A DNA stretch of 64,000 nucleotides from an uncultured SAR86 cluster bacterium (GTDB taxonomy: Bacteria > Pseudomonadota > Gammaproteobacteria > Magnimaribacterales > Magnimaribacteraceae): NCBI GenBank assembly GCA_937773605.1, contig CALJVP010000003.1, forward strand, positions 1-64,000. Reading direction: 5' to 3'. The notes below the pieces were generated by a model. It made no database searches. It worked only from the letters and a program-made list of their open reading frames with translations, and was not told the DNA's origin. This document shows, piece after piece, positions 34,351 through 43,225 of the stretch. The first letter of the stretch is position 1. Each line of letters opens with the position of its first letter. The position numbers and the translations under genes are program-made.

Positions 34351-35061
34351 ATGCTTAAAAAAAAGACAATAGTTATAACGGGTGCTGCTAGTGGCATAGG
34401 AAGAGCTTGGGCAAAGGCCTTTCATGAGGAAGGTGCCAACGTTATAGCTTGTGATATTAACCAAATAGATTTGTCTTCTCTTGAAGAGCTCGGAATTTCT
34501 ACTTTAGTTACGGACGTTTCAAAGGATGATGAAGTAAAAAACCTAATCGATTTTTCAATGGAGAAAACCGGACGTTTGGACGTTTTATTTAATAATGCAG
34601 GAATGGGTTACGGTTATAAATTAGAAGCATCTCCAGCCGGCGCTTTTGAGCATCATGTCGCTGTCCATCTTTTTGGTTGTGTGTATGGAATGAAAAATGC
34701 GATCCCCATAATGAGAGAGCAAGGATTTGGAAGAATTGTAAATACTATTTCAAGGAACGCTGAGGCAAATACTCCCGGCACTTCTGCTTACTCAGCAGCA
34801 AAAGCTGCAATATGGTCTGCTTCTAGAGTTGCTGCTCATGAAGTTTCAGATACCGATATATTAATTAATATGATAATTCCAGGACCAACGAATACCGGTA
34901 TTTGGGGAAAGGATATGAAGCATCTTCAATCTCCAGAAGTAACTTACCCTACCGCAAGAATGCTAGCCACTTTGGATGCGGGAGGACCAACAGCCAAAGT
35001 CTTTTGGGATGAAAAAGAGTATCCCATGTTCAACTCAGAAAACGAGATTCTCAAAAAATAA
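34351..35061 (+). CDS. Short-chain dehydrogenase/reductase
   Basis: 236 residues. T-G-A-A-S-G-I-G at 10-17, N-N-A-G at 81-84, Ser134, Tyr147 and Lys151 (Y-S-A-A-K) complete the catalytic set. D35 after beta-2 points to NAD(H). The alpha/beta hydrolase gene immediately upstream probably shares its transcript. The two genes could open and then oxidise an ester or lactone, but the substrate is not apparent. Confidence 0.9.
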   Translation: MLKKKTIVITGAASGIGRAWAKAFHEEGANVIACDINQIDLSSLEELGISTLVTDVSKDDEVKNLIDFSMEKTGRLDVLFNNAGMGYGYKLEASPAGAFEHHVAVHLFGCVYGMKNAIPIMREQGFGRIVNTISRNAEANTPGTSAYSAAKAAIWSASRVAAHEVSDTDILINMIIPGPTNTGIWGKDMKHLQSPEVTYPTARMLATLDAGGPTAKVFWDEKEYPMFNSENEILKK

Positions 35062-35072
35062 TTAAATCGCTC

Positions 35073-36410
35073 TTATTTAGTGTCTGAAAGATCAGATTCA
35101 TAGGTTTCAGTAAGCATAAATACAGATAAAAGAGCTAAGACAGAAGCAAAAGCTATATAAACGGATACCCAAAATATATCGTATTCAGTCCAGAGCGTTA
35201 CGGCTATAACCGGGGCAAAAGCACCTCCGATTATAGCGCCTAATTGGTATCCAAGAGAAGCACCTGAATACCTGACTTCTGTGCTAAATAACTCAGTAAA
35301 GAAGGCGGCTTGCGGTCCATACATCATTCCTACAAAGATAAATCCAATTGTAATCGCCATTAAGATTAACCAAAAATTTCCAGTGTCTACCAGCGGAAAG
35401 AGTGCAAAAGCCCAAAGGCCGGTAAGAGCGGCACCAAGCATAAATATACCCCTTCTTCCATGACGATCAGAATAGGATGAAAAAACGAATTGCGTTGGCA
35501 CTTGGAGTGCAGACGCCACCAAGACTGCCAAGAGCATGTCATCTCGTGACATGTTGGCGCTCGTCACGCCATAAGTTAGTAAGAAAGCAATTAAAATATA
35601 ATAAGTTACTTGAACCGACAGGAAGGCTCCAGCGGCAAGAATTATGCGCTTAGGGTATTTTCTGATTGCTTCTAAAACAGGCGAGGCCTTTATTAATTGC
35701 GCCGGAGCTTTATCTTCTTCTAGTCTTTTTTCCTTTAAGGCTTGGAGTTCTCTGAAAGACTGCGTGTCTTCCAAATTTAATTGGATGTACATGCTTATAC
35801 CAATAAGAATTACACTCGCGATGAAAGGAATTCTCCAGCCCCACGTAAGAAAGAACTCTTCTGAAACTAAGGAGCTGGTAATTATTAAAGCTAGATTGGC
35901 TAAAATAACTCCAACAGGCGCTCCTGCTTGTGCAAAAGCTCCGTAATATCCGCGCTTATCAGCAGGTGCGCTTTCGGTTACCAACAGCATCGCTCCACCC
36001 CATTGACCACCAATGGCTATTCCTTGAGCAAAACGCAACAGTGTCAATATTATAGGCGCCGCAATTCCAATCATTGCGTAAGTTGGCAAAAGACCAATCA
36101 AAGTTGAAGATATGCCCATCAACAGCAAGGCAATTATCAATGTTTTTTTTCTGCCAATACGATCACCGTAATGTCCAAAGATGATTCCCCCAACAGGTCT
36201 TGCAATGAACCCAGCAGCAAAAGTACCAAAAGATAGAATTAAAGCCATCGTTGGAGTGGCTTCAGGGAAGAAGGCTTTAGGAAAAATTAAAGCCGCCGCC
36301 GCACCGTAAAGAAAGAAGTCATACCATTCAATGCTTGTTCCAGCTAAAGCAGTTAAGGCAACTTTTCTTATATTTGTGTCTGTTTTCTTTTGATCAGGTG
36401 TGTTGTTCAT
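35073..36410 (-). CDS. MFS transporter, metabolite:H+ symporter (MHS) type
   Basis: 445 residues, twelve helices. The N-terminal G-T-S-I-E-W-Y-D-F-F-L-Y-G-A-A-A and loop motif G-H-Y-G-D-R-I-G-R-K are characteristic of the metabolite:H+ symporter family (ShiA, ProP, KgtP and relatives). Members import shikimate, 2-oxoglutarate, proline, glycine betaine or dicarboxylates with protons. The specific substrate is not clear. It is convergent with the SDR gene (12 bases apart) and divergent from the DUF4396 gene. Confidence 0.92.
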   Translation of the reverse strand: MNNTPDQKKTDTNIRKVALTALAGTSIEWYDFFLYGAAAALIFPKAFFPEATPTMALILSFGTFAAGFIARPVGGIIFGHYGDRIGRKKTLIIALLLMGISSTLIGLLPTYAMIGIAAPIILTLLRFAQGIAIGGQWGGAMLLVTESAPADKRGYYGAFAQAGAPVGVILANLALIITSSLVSEEFFLTWGWRIPFIASVILIGISMYIQLNLEDTQSFRELQALKEKRLEEDKAPAQLIKASPVLEAIRKYPKRIILAAGAFLSVQVTYYILIAFLLTYGVTSANMSRDDMLLAVLVASALQVPTQFVFSSYSDRHGRRGIFMLGAALTGLWAFALFPLVDTGNFWLILMAITIGFIFVGMMYGPQAAFFTELFSTEVRYSGASLGYQLGAIIGGAFAPVIAVTLWTEYDIFWVSVYIAFASVLALLSVFMLTETYESDLSDTK

Positions 36411-36534
36411 GGCTGTTCCCTAAATATGCACTTTTACTTAATTAAATAAATAAATGATCTTACTTGATTGGATCATAAAAATCCTAATAGGCAAGTTAAG
36501 TAATTTAATTTTATGGGTGTAAAATATATTCCTC

Positions 36535-36978
36535 ATGGATACATTAGATAATAGAGAATCAATTTCTTGGACTTGCAGGCCAACGTGGAAAACGGCCTCT
36601 AAGAACACATTGTGGTGTTTGCTGGGTTGTTCAATAGGGGATTTTGGAACTATCTTCCTTTTTCAGTTGGCCGCGGAACCTTACCCCGTTATATGGGTAA
36701 TGAGTCTTGCCATTATTAATGGCTTGATAACTTCCATCATGCTTGAGACTTTTATATTGTCGCGTCAAATGGATTTTAACAATGCACTCCAAACAGCAAC
36801 CGGGATGTCTTTGGTCTCTATGATTTCAATGGAACTTGCCATGAATACAGTTGATGTGATTCTTGCAGGAGGGGTGTTGGTTTGGTGGGTTATTCCAATA
36901 ATGCTATTTGCAGGCTTCATTACACCTTTGCCGTACAACTATTATCGTTTAAAAAAATACGGTAAATCTTGCCATTAA
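36535..36978 (+). CDS. DUF4396-family membrane protein
   Basis: 147 residues, four helices. W-K-T-A-S-K-N-T-L-W-C-L-L-G-C-S-I-G-D-F at about 19-38 and the M-D-F-N-N-A-L-Q-T-A and M-S-M-E-L-A-M-N segments fit the PF14342 family. The family function is not established; some members are near metal-homeostasis genes. Eleven bases separate it from the downstream acyltransferase gene. Confidence 0.85.
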   Translation: MDTLDNRESISWTCRPTWKTASKNTLWCLLGCSIGDFGTIFLFQLAAEPYPVIWVMSLAIINGLITSIMLETFILSRQMDFNNALQTATGMSLVSMISMELAMNTVDVILAGGVLVWWVIPIMLFAGFITPLPYNYYRLKKYGKSCH

Positions 36979-36988
36979 GTAAGTATCA

Positions 36989-37588
36989 ATGATGATTAAA
37001 GAAGTATCACAGAAGCAAGTACCACGTTATCTGCGAGCAAGGAGATCAAAACTTTCTCGCTACCTTGCAAAGACTACCCTTAGAATTTTTGGTTGGGAAG
37101 TTTCTGGAAACATTCCGGATGAAGAAAGAATAGTGGTGGTTGCAGCTCCACACACCTCCAACTGGGACTTCATACTGGGCATGCTGACCATTTTAGCTTT
37201 GAATGTAAATTTAAAATGGATAGGTAAGAGTTCTATTTTTAAACCGGGTTTTAAATGGTTTTTTAAATGGCTCGGAGGTATTCCAGTAGACAGAAATAAT
37301 CCTTCTTCTTTGATAGAAGACGTTAAGGATATTGTGGCTAAAGAAAAAGGTTTAATTATTGGAATGGCGCCAGAAGGGTCAAGAAAAAAGGTTATGAGAT
37401 GGAAAACAGGTTTTTTAAGAATAGCTGAATTAACCCAGGCAAAGATCCTATTTTTTGCCATAGATGCTCCAAGTAAATGCATTTTTATAGGCGATATTTT
37501 TAAACCAACGGGCAACGTTGAAGAAGATCTAAAATTTGTTAAAAATTATTACTCAACGTTTAACGGTATAAATCCTGATCAGTTCTAA
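36989..37588 (+). CDS. PlsC-like acyltransferase
   Basis: 199 residues. The catalytic H-x4-D is His55-T-S-N-W-Asp60 (P-H-T-S-N-W-D), and the glycerol-phosphate-binding motif is P-E-G-S-R at about 128-132. G-G-I-P-V-D-R lies at 96-102. Unlike many PlsC proteins it has no strong N-terminal transmembrane helix. It likely acylates a lysophospholipid or related acceptor at the membrane face. It shares a transcript with the DUF4396 gene. Tandem ATG codons occur at the start. Confidence 0.9.
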   Translation: MMIKEVSQKQVPRYLRARRSKLSRYLAKTTLRIFGWEVSGNIPDEERIVVVAAPHTSNWDFILGMLTILALNVNLKWIGKSSIFKPGFKWFFKWLGGIPVDRNNPSSLIEDVKDIVAKEKGLIIGMAPEGSRKKVMRWKTGFLRIAELTQAKILFFAIDAPSKCIFIGDIFKPTGNVEEDLKFVKNYYSTFNGINPDQF

Positions 37589-37705
37589 AAATTTAATTAT
37601 TTTTTAAGACCCGAAAGACTTTTAAGAGTGTTCTTGCAATCATTTTTTAACTGTTCAAGTAGTTAGAATCTGTGGTTAAATCACTAAAATTAAATTTTAT
37701 AGATC

Positions 37706-38470
37706 ATGGATAAACTTGAAGGAAAGGTAGCAATAATCACAGGCGGCGCTAGAGGAATTGGTAAAGCAGCTGCTAAGCAATTCTTAGCAGAAGGCGCTGA
37801 AGTTTTGTTAATGGATCTAGAAGAAGAATCCTTAAAGAAAACTTGTGAGGAAATAGCTTCTAATAAGTTGAGTTACTTTGTTGGAGATGTAACAAAGTCT
37901 AAAGATAATCATGATGTGGTTGCTACAGCCAAGGAAAGGTATGGAGGTCTTGATATTTTTTTAGCAAACGCTGGAGTCGCAGGAGATATCGCTGCAATAG
38001 AAGAATACGATGAAGATCAATTTGATCATGTTATGGCAGTAAATGCTAAAGGCCCTTTTCTGGGGCTACAATCTGCAATACCCGCAATGCAACTGAGAGG
38101 GGGAGGTAGCTTTATTATCACTTCGAGTACGGCAGGTGTTATGGGAACACCTTCTATTGCTCCTTACGGAATGAGCAAGCACGCAGTTATAGGCTTAATG
38201 AAATCGGCCGCTAAAGAATGCGCTCCAATGAATATAAGAGTTAATACCGTCAATCCGGCTCCGGTAGAGACGGACATGATGCGCTTACTTGAAGACGGTC
38301 TTACTACGGAAGATAAAAAAGATATAAAAGGTGACATAGAATCCAATATACCTTTAGGGCGTTATGCTCAACCTGAAGAAATAGCGAAGTTGATGCTTTT
38401 CTTGGCCAGCGAAGACAGCAGTTTTATTACTGGCTCAGTTTATATGGCCGACGGTGGCAGCAGCTCTTAA
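37706..38470 (+). CDS. Short-chain dehydrogenase/reductase
   Basis: 254 residues of classical SDR type: T-G-G-A-R-G-I-G at 12-19, A-N-A-G at 87-90, Ser140/141, Tyr154 and Lys158 (Y-G-M-S-K), and the C-terminal S-F-I-T-G-S-V-Y-M-A-D-G-G. An Asp at 37 suggests NAD(H). Many similar proteins are 3-oxoacyl or alcohol dehydrogenases; the substrate is not clear. It is followed by two GST-like genes in the same direction, so a shared detoxification or degradative operon is possible. Confidence 0.93.
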   Translation: MDKLEGKVAIITGGARGIGKAAAKQFLAEGAEVLLMDLEEESLKKTCEEIASNKLSYFVGDVTKSKDNHDVVATAKERYGGLDIFLANAGVAGDIAAIEEYDEDQFDHVMAVNAKGPFLGLQSAIPAMQLRGGGSFIITSSTAGVMGTPSIAPYGMSKHAVIGLMKSAAKECAPMNIRVNTVNPAPVETDMMRLLEDGLTTEDKKDIKGDIESNIPLGRYAQPEEIAKLMLFLASEDSSFITGSVYMADGGSSS

Positions 38471-38542
38471 GATACTGAATAAAAGTATTAGACTTTAAAC
38501 TTACAGACCTTAGAATCAATATTCCAATTATAGGAGGATAAT

Positions 38543-39154
38543 ATGTTGAAACTTCACTTTGCACCAAACTCAAGAGCTGGAAGGGTTTTATGGCTTTTAG
38601 AAGAGCTGGGTTTACCTTATGAACTTAATAATATGGCTTTTCATCCTAAAGATCTAAAATCTGATGAGCACAGGGCCAGACACCCACTAGGAAGAGTTCC
38701 TGTTTTAGAAGATGATGGAGTTCAAATATGGGAATCAGGAGCCATTATCGATTACATTCTTGAAAGACATAAAAATGGAGGCTTAAAGCCTAATTCAGAT
38801 TCAGATAATTTTGCTAAATATCTTCAATGGTTTCATTATTGTGAAGGCATGGTCATGCCTTCTATGAATACCATTGTTGTTCATACAATAATCCTGCCTG
38901 AAGAGAGAAGGGATGAGACAGTTCTTGGACAGGCACAAAGATTGCTCACCAGAGCTCTTGAGCCAGTTAATGAAGCACTTGAAGGTAAAGATTATTTGAT
39001 AGGAGATTTTTCGGGAGCTGATTTTATGCTTGGCCATTCTTGTTTTATGAGCAACAACCTCGGTTGTGTGTCTGATGAGATGACAAACATAAAAGCTTAC
39101 GTTCAAAGGATTTCGGAGAGACCTGCATTTATAAAAGCCATACAAACAAAATAA
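38543..39154 (+). CDS. Glutathione S-transferase
   Basis: 203 residues. The N-terminal half has P-N-S-R-A-G-R-V at about 7-14 with Ser as the likely glutathione-activating residue, then L-G-R-V-P-V-L with its cis-Pro and E-S-G-A-I-I-D-Y-I. The C-terminal half carries D-Y-L-I-G-D-F-S-G-A-D-F-M, the N-capping region. Usual GST length. AGGAGG lies eight bases before the ATG, a strong ribosome site. It is eight bases upstream of a second GST-like gene. Confidence 0.92.
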   Translation: MLKLHFAPNSRAGRVLWLLEELGLPYELNNMAFHPKDLKSDEHRARHPLGRVPVLEDDGVQIWESGAIIDYILERHKNGGLKPNSDSDNFAKYLQWFHYCEGMVMPSMNTIVVHTIILPEERRDETVLGQAQRLLTRALEPVNEALEGKDYLIGDFSGADFMLGHSCFMSNNLGCVSDEMTNIKAYVQRISERPAFIKAIQTK

Positions 39155-39162
39155 AATAAAAC

Positions 39163-39945
39163 GTGGGCTCGGTCTTAAAGATTTTTTCCTATTTACCAAA
39201 TCCAAGAGTATGGAAGTCACTTATAGCAGCTAATATCGGCGGTGTTGAAGTAGAGATTGTTGGAGACAAGCCAGGGAATCTTAACTCTTGGTTATGGGAC
39301 TTTGATGCAAGGGAGCTTTTAGAAGAAGAGAAAACTGAGAACAGTCCTCATTTACGCAAAGGAAAGAGGGGTTTTGCTGGGGCTTTATACAAAACGGATG
39401 ACTTTTTGAAATCTCATCCTTTTGGAACTGTTCCTGCGGCTTTTAGCCCGGATGGTAAGATTGGTGTTTTTGAATCCAATAGCATTCTCAGGTCTATCGC
39501 TAGATCCAGCAAGCATGAAACTTTATACGGAAGAAACGATTTTGAAGCCTCTAGAATAGATAGTTATTTAGACGCTAACCTTGTGTTTGCTAGAGAAGCT
39601 CAGGTTTATTTATTAGAGATAGAGCATTTAACAAAAGAGGGACACAGCCGAATGACTTCAACCTATGAGTTTTATCTTTCAGGTATAGAGACATCATTAT
39701 CCAGAAATAAATTTATAGTGAGTGACTGCCTAACCATTGCCGATATTTCGTATGTATGCGATTTTGCTCAATTCCTTAGAGAAGGTCATTATTTGGAGAC
39801 AATCACCCAAAAAGGTTTTGATCTTGTAAGTGATAATTTATCTCAAGATTATCCTTTAGCCTTAAAACATCTTTTAAATCTGTCAGAACTTGAAGAATTT
39901 TCAAAAGTGATGGGTTCATATTTAAACTGGTATAAACGGAATTAA
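39163..39945 (+). CDS. GST-like protein, GTG start
   Basis: 260 residues from GTG 39163. The first part (I-F-S-Y-L-P-N-P-R-V-W-K) and the middle F-G-T-V-P-A-A-F, F-E-S-N-S-I-L-R-S-I-A-R and R-I-D-S-Y-L segments resemble the GST domain of eukaryotic elongation factor 1B-gamma. About 50 extra residues lie between the beta strands compared with ordinary GSTs. The family is frequent in marine gammaproteobacteria with an unassigned role. It is preceded closely by a canonical GST gene and followed after two bases by an esterase gene. Confidence 0.78.
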   Translation: MGSVLKIFSYLPNPRVWKSLIAANIGGVEVEIVGDKPGNLNSWLWDFDARELLEEEKTENSPHLRKGKRGFAGALYKTDDFLKSHPFGTVPAAFSPDGKIGVFESNSILRSIARSSKHETLYGRNDFEASRIDSYLDANLVFAREAQVYLLEIEHLTKEGHSRMTSTYEFYLSGIETSLSRNKFIVSDCLTIADISYVCDFAQFLREGHYLETITQKGFDLVSDNLSQDYPLALKHLLNLSELEEFSKVMGSYLNWYKRN

Positions 39946-39947
39946 TA

Positions 39948-40772
39948 ATGAACCAATTCAAAATAAAAAATACAGAACAGATAGAAATTTTTAGCGAAGA
40001 GATAGATCAAAAATTCATAATTAATGTTGGACTTCCTCCAAATTACTCCCAAGAGAATACTAAGTATCCAGTGGTTTACGTAACGGATGCGGGTTCAAAT
40101 TTTAGTGGCCTTATGAGTTCTTTGCCTTTGATGCAGCTAGTGAATGACCTCCCGCATTTTATTTTGATTGGTATTGATTATAAAAGTAAAAAATCAAATG
40201 ATTCCATGAGCCTCAGAAATAGAGATTTAACTCCTACCAATGATTCAATCTGGATGTCTGGCCAAAAAGAAATGTACAAAATATTCGGGGATCTGCCTGA
40301 AGCAGAACCTGGAGGAGCAAAAGAATTTCTAGAATTTATTGATCATAAAGTTAAACCGCTTATAAATGATAAATATCATGTAAACAGTTCAGATCAAACT
40401 TACTGTGGTTTTTCTTTGGGAGGTCTGTTCGGCCTTTTTACTTTGTTTACTTCTCCAAAGTCTTTCAATAGATACGTCATTGGAAGTCCATCCATTTGGT
40501 GGGATAATAAGCACATTCTTCAAATTGAAGAAGAGTATTCTAAAAACAATAAAGAGTTACCCGCTAAAATATTTATGTCCGCAGGAGATTTAGAAGAAGA
40601 GGGAGATTCAGACGCTTTTAGAATGGTTACAAATGTAAAATCTTTATCCAAGACCTTAAAGAAAAGAAATTACGAAGGATTGACTATGAAAACCGTTATA
40701 TTGGAAGACGAGACACATTGTTCGGCTGTTGCCGCTACTCTAAATCGGGGTCTTAGAAGTGTCTTTTCATAA
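39948..40772 (+). CDS. Esterase D/BesA-like alpha/beta hydrolase
   Basis: 274 residues. The nucleophile elbow is G-F-S-L-G-G with Ser156. Y-P-V-V-Y-V-T-D-A-G near residues 40-49 and the late L-E-D-E-T-H-C-S segment with the catalytic His fit the putative esterase family PF00756, which includes trilactone-siderophore esterases IroE/BesA. There is no signal peptide. A siderophore role has no local support; carboxylesterase is the safe call. It starts two bases after the GST-like gene. Confidence 0.85.
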   Translation: MNQFKIKNTEQIEIFSEEIDQKFIINVGLPPNYSQENTKYPVVYVTDAGSNFSGLMSSLPLMQLVNDLPHFILIGIDYKSKKSNDSMSLRNRDLTPTNDSIWMSGQKEMYKIFGDLPEAEPGGAKEFLEFIDHKVKPLINDKYHVNSSDQTYCGFSLGGLFGLFTLFTSPKSFNRYVIGSPSIWWDNKHILQIEEEYSKNNKELPAKIFMSAGDLEEEGDSDAFRMVTNVKSLSKTLKKRNYEGLTMKTVILEDETHCSAVAATLNRGLRSVFS

Positions 40773-40815
40773 CAATTTTAGAAACCTTAATTACATACAA
40801 TTTAAAAAATAGATC

Positions 40816-42084
40816 ATGGATTATGTGGCATTAGCTGTTCCTTTTTTCTTACTCGCACTGTTTGTAGAATTGATTTATGGATGGGTTGTTAAAAATAATA
40901 CGTATCGAATCAATGACACCATAAGTAGCCTTTTTATGGGCTCTCTCAGGGGCACCAGTAAAGTTCTGGGCATTGGTTTTGCGTGGGCTGTTTGGTCTTT
41001 TGTTGAAACACACTTTGCTTTATGGAGCATGGACACCAGCTCAGTCTTCACTTGGGTTTTTTCTTTCGTAATATACGATTTATTCTATTACCTCTTTCAT
41101 CGCTATAGCCATGAAAGGCAGATATTCTGGGCTTCTCATGTTGCACATCACCACAGTGAGGAATACAACCTCTCAACGGCCCTTAGGCAAACAGGTACAG
41201 GATTTTTTATTAAATGGGTTTTCTACATACCTCTTTTTGCTATAGGAATGCCTTCTGAAGTTTTTCTTTCTGTAGCTTCAATTAATCTAATCTACCAATT
41301 TTGGGTCCACACTCAGCACATCCCAAAATTAGGATGGTATGAACTGTTCTTTGTTACTCCTTCAAATCACAGGGTTCACCATTCACAGAATGACCTTTAC
41401 ATTGATAGGAATTACGGTGGAGTTTTCATTATCTGGGATAGAATTTTTGGAACTTTTCAGGAAGAGCAAGATTCTGAGCCTTGCGTTTATGGAATAAGGA
41501 GTTCAATCAATACCTTCAATCCTATTAAAGCAAATCTTCATATCTACTCTAAAATACTAGGAGAAATTAAGAACGCAAAGTCTTGGAAAGATAAGCTCTA
41601 TTCTCCCTTTGCAAGAACAGGCTGGGAACCCGGGCTTCCGTTTGGCTCTACTAAAACAGGATCCTTCGATACCCAGGCCTTCTCCAAGCATGACCCGGAA
41701 ATCAGCATATCCACAAAGTTCTATGCTTTTATTCAGTTTTTAATGGTAACTGTTTTCGCTTTATTTTTTTTGGATGGCGGAGACTTAACTTATGAACAAT
41801 CGGTAGCAGCTCTGGTGTTGGTGATATTTACAATGTTCTGCATCACGCAATGGCTTGATGGTTTTAGAATCCTAATATTGGAAGCTTCTAGATTGTTACT
41901 TGTATTGTCTGCAGGGTTTCTCTTACTTCAGCAAGGCGAAGAATTCCTTTCGAACCTTTTGTTTGGATACGCGTTTCTGAATCTTTTGGTTTTGCCTTTT
42001 CTACCAAGAAGTGAGAAGGATGGCCCGAAATCATCAGAGTTTGATGGAATAATTCAAGAGGCATCCATCAAAAACAAAGGATAG
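40816..42084 (+). CDS. Sterol desaturase/fatty acid hydroxylase-family membrane protein
   Basis: 422 residues. The di-iron histidine boxes H-R-Y-S-H-E, H-V-A-H-H-H-S-E and H-R-V-H-H-S-Q lie in the first 195 residues among four hydrophobic helices, as in PF04116. The C-terminal 140 residues add several more helices, longer than the basic family. Such enzymes hydroxylate or desaturate lipid or sterol-like substrates with O2. The product may be a modified membrane lipid. The ACT-domain gene follows after five bases. Confidence 0.9.
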   Translation: MDYVALAVPFFLLALFVELIYGWVVKNNTYRINDTISSLFMGSLRGTSKVLGIGFAWAVWSFVETHFALWSMDTSSVFTWVFSFVIYDLFYYLFHRYSHERQIFWASHVAHHHSEEYNLSTALRQTGTGFFIKWVFYIPLFAIGMPSEVFLSVASINLIYQFWVHTQHIPKLGWYELFFVTPSNHRVHHSQNDLYIDRNYGGVFIIWDRIFGTFQEEQDSEPCVYGIRSSINTFNPIKANLHIYSKILGEIKNAKSWKDKLYSPFARTGWEPGLPFGSTKTGSFDTQAFSKHDPEISISTKFYAFIQFLMVTVFALFFLDGGDLTYEQSVAALVLVIFTMFCITQWLDGFRILILEASRLLLVLSAGFLLLQQGEEFLSNLLFGYAFLNLLVLPFLPRSEKDGPKSSEFDGIIQEASIKNKG

Positions 42085-42089
42085 TCAGG

Positions 42090-42488
42090 ATGTCTGGAGA
42101 GAAAGATCTTCTTAAGTTATTGGAAAACCTTTCTCCGTCCATGTCAGAAGATGAATATATTTTTTGTACCTTTCAAGACTCAACCTGTGATAATTTTACT
42201 GATCTAGAGCCTTTTGCTTCCGTAAAAGAAAAAGAAGGTATGTCCTTGGTGCTTGAAAGGAAGATGGCCGAAAGGGCAGGCATTAAATTCGAATCCATTT
42301 TTAGATGCATATCTTTGGGAATCCATTCTGATTTAACTTCAATCGGTCTGACTGCTAAGATATCATCTGCTCTTAGCGAGAATGGTATCAGCTCAAATAT
42401 AATAGCAGGCTATTTTCATGACCATGTACTGGTGCCTTCATACCAAGCAGAAAGTGCCTTAGAGGTTCTGAACAAGCTCATTAAATAG
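42090..42488 (+). CDS. ACT-domain protein (DUF2241-like)
   Basis: 132 residues: an N-terminal ACT-like half (L-L-K-L-L-E-N-L-S-P) and a second half with I-S-L-G-I-H-S-D-L-T-S-I-G-L-T-A-K-I and F-H-D-H-V-L-V-P, the pattern of paired ACT domains (PF10000 plus PF13840). These bind small ligands, often amino acids. Function in this context is unknown. Five bases after the desaturase-like gene, so likely co-transcribed. Confidence 0.85.
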   Translation: MSGEKDLLKLLENLSPSMSEDEYIFCTFQDSTCDNFTDLEPFASVKEKEGMSLVLERKMAERAGIKFESIFRCISLGIHSDLTSIGLTAKISSALSENGISSNIIAGYFHDHVLVPSYQAESALEVLNKLIK

Positions 42489-42505
42489 AGTGATTAATTA
42501 ATACG

Positions 42506-43186
42506 ATGTTTACTATAAAAAAATTCCATAAATATCTGAGCTTATTCATTTCTATACAGCTTCTGCTCTGGACAATTTCAGGAATATTCTTTTCTTTCAA
42601 TAATATTGAACTGGTTAGAGGAGAGCACCTAAAAAAACCAGAATTTCAAGAACCCTTTTCCGTTTATGAGGCTAAATTTGTATCTGATTCTGCAGCCATC
42701 ACTTATCACAAGAGATTAAGTGATCTGGTAGTTGAAGTAAGAGACTCCAGTGGGATTAAGTATTTTGACCAGACCGGCAACCTTGTTAATAAATTATCCT
42801 TAGATGACGCCAAGAATATTATTACTCAAAGGACTTATTTATCACCCACTGCGATAATAGAGATTACAGAACCACAAGAAGGTTCAGAATTTAGAGGCAG
42901 AAGTCTTCCCTTATACAAGGTAGAAAGTCTTAGCGAAGAAGGTAAGGTAATAAATATTTATCTAAACCCTTATTCTGGAAAGGTAGAGGCGTTAAGATCC
43001 AATCAATGGAGGGCATGGGATTTTTTCTGGGGCCTCCACATTATGGATTGGGATCAACGAGAAGATTTTAGTAATACTCTTTTAAGGATTTTTTCTATTC
43101 TTGCATTGTTTAGTGCTCTATCTGGAATAGTTTTATTTTTTAAGATGCGCTACAGGTCTTCTAAAAAAACTGACTCTTCAGTTTAA
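42506..43186 (+). CDS. PepSY-domain membrane protein
   Basis: 226 residues. A transmembrane helix near residues 10-30 is followed by a periplasmic domain of about 150 residues and a second helix near 190-212, the layout of short PepSY-associated proteins. W-R-A-W-D-F-F-W-G-L-H-I-M-D-W before the last helix is the typical conserved segment. Related proteins occur with iron or siderophore uptake and reductase systems. The partner here is not obvious. Codon use is ordinary. Confidence 0.82.
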   Translation: MFTIKKFHKYLSLFISIQLLLWTISGIFFSFNNIELVRGEHLKKPEFQEPFSVYEAKFVSDSAAITYHKRLSDLVVEVRDSSGIKYFDQTGNLVNKLSLDDAKNIITQRTYLSPTAIIEITEPQEGSEFRGRSLPLYKVESLSEEGKVINIYLNPYSGKVEALRSNQWRAWDFFWGLHIMDWDQREDFSNTLLRIFSILALFSALSGIVLFFKMRYRSSKKTDSSV

Positions 43187-43225
43187 ACAATCTAGAATTA
43201 CTAAATAAAAAGGGAGTTATTAATT

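Noticed and set aside
42749-42760. AGTGGGATTAAG, matching the guaA tail at 11 of 12 bases
   Set aside because: It lies inside the PepSY coding sequence with no other element features. It shows that single-mismatch matches occur by chance in a 64-kb window, so the 4391 copy is not convincing alone.
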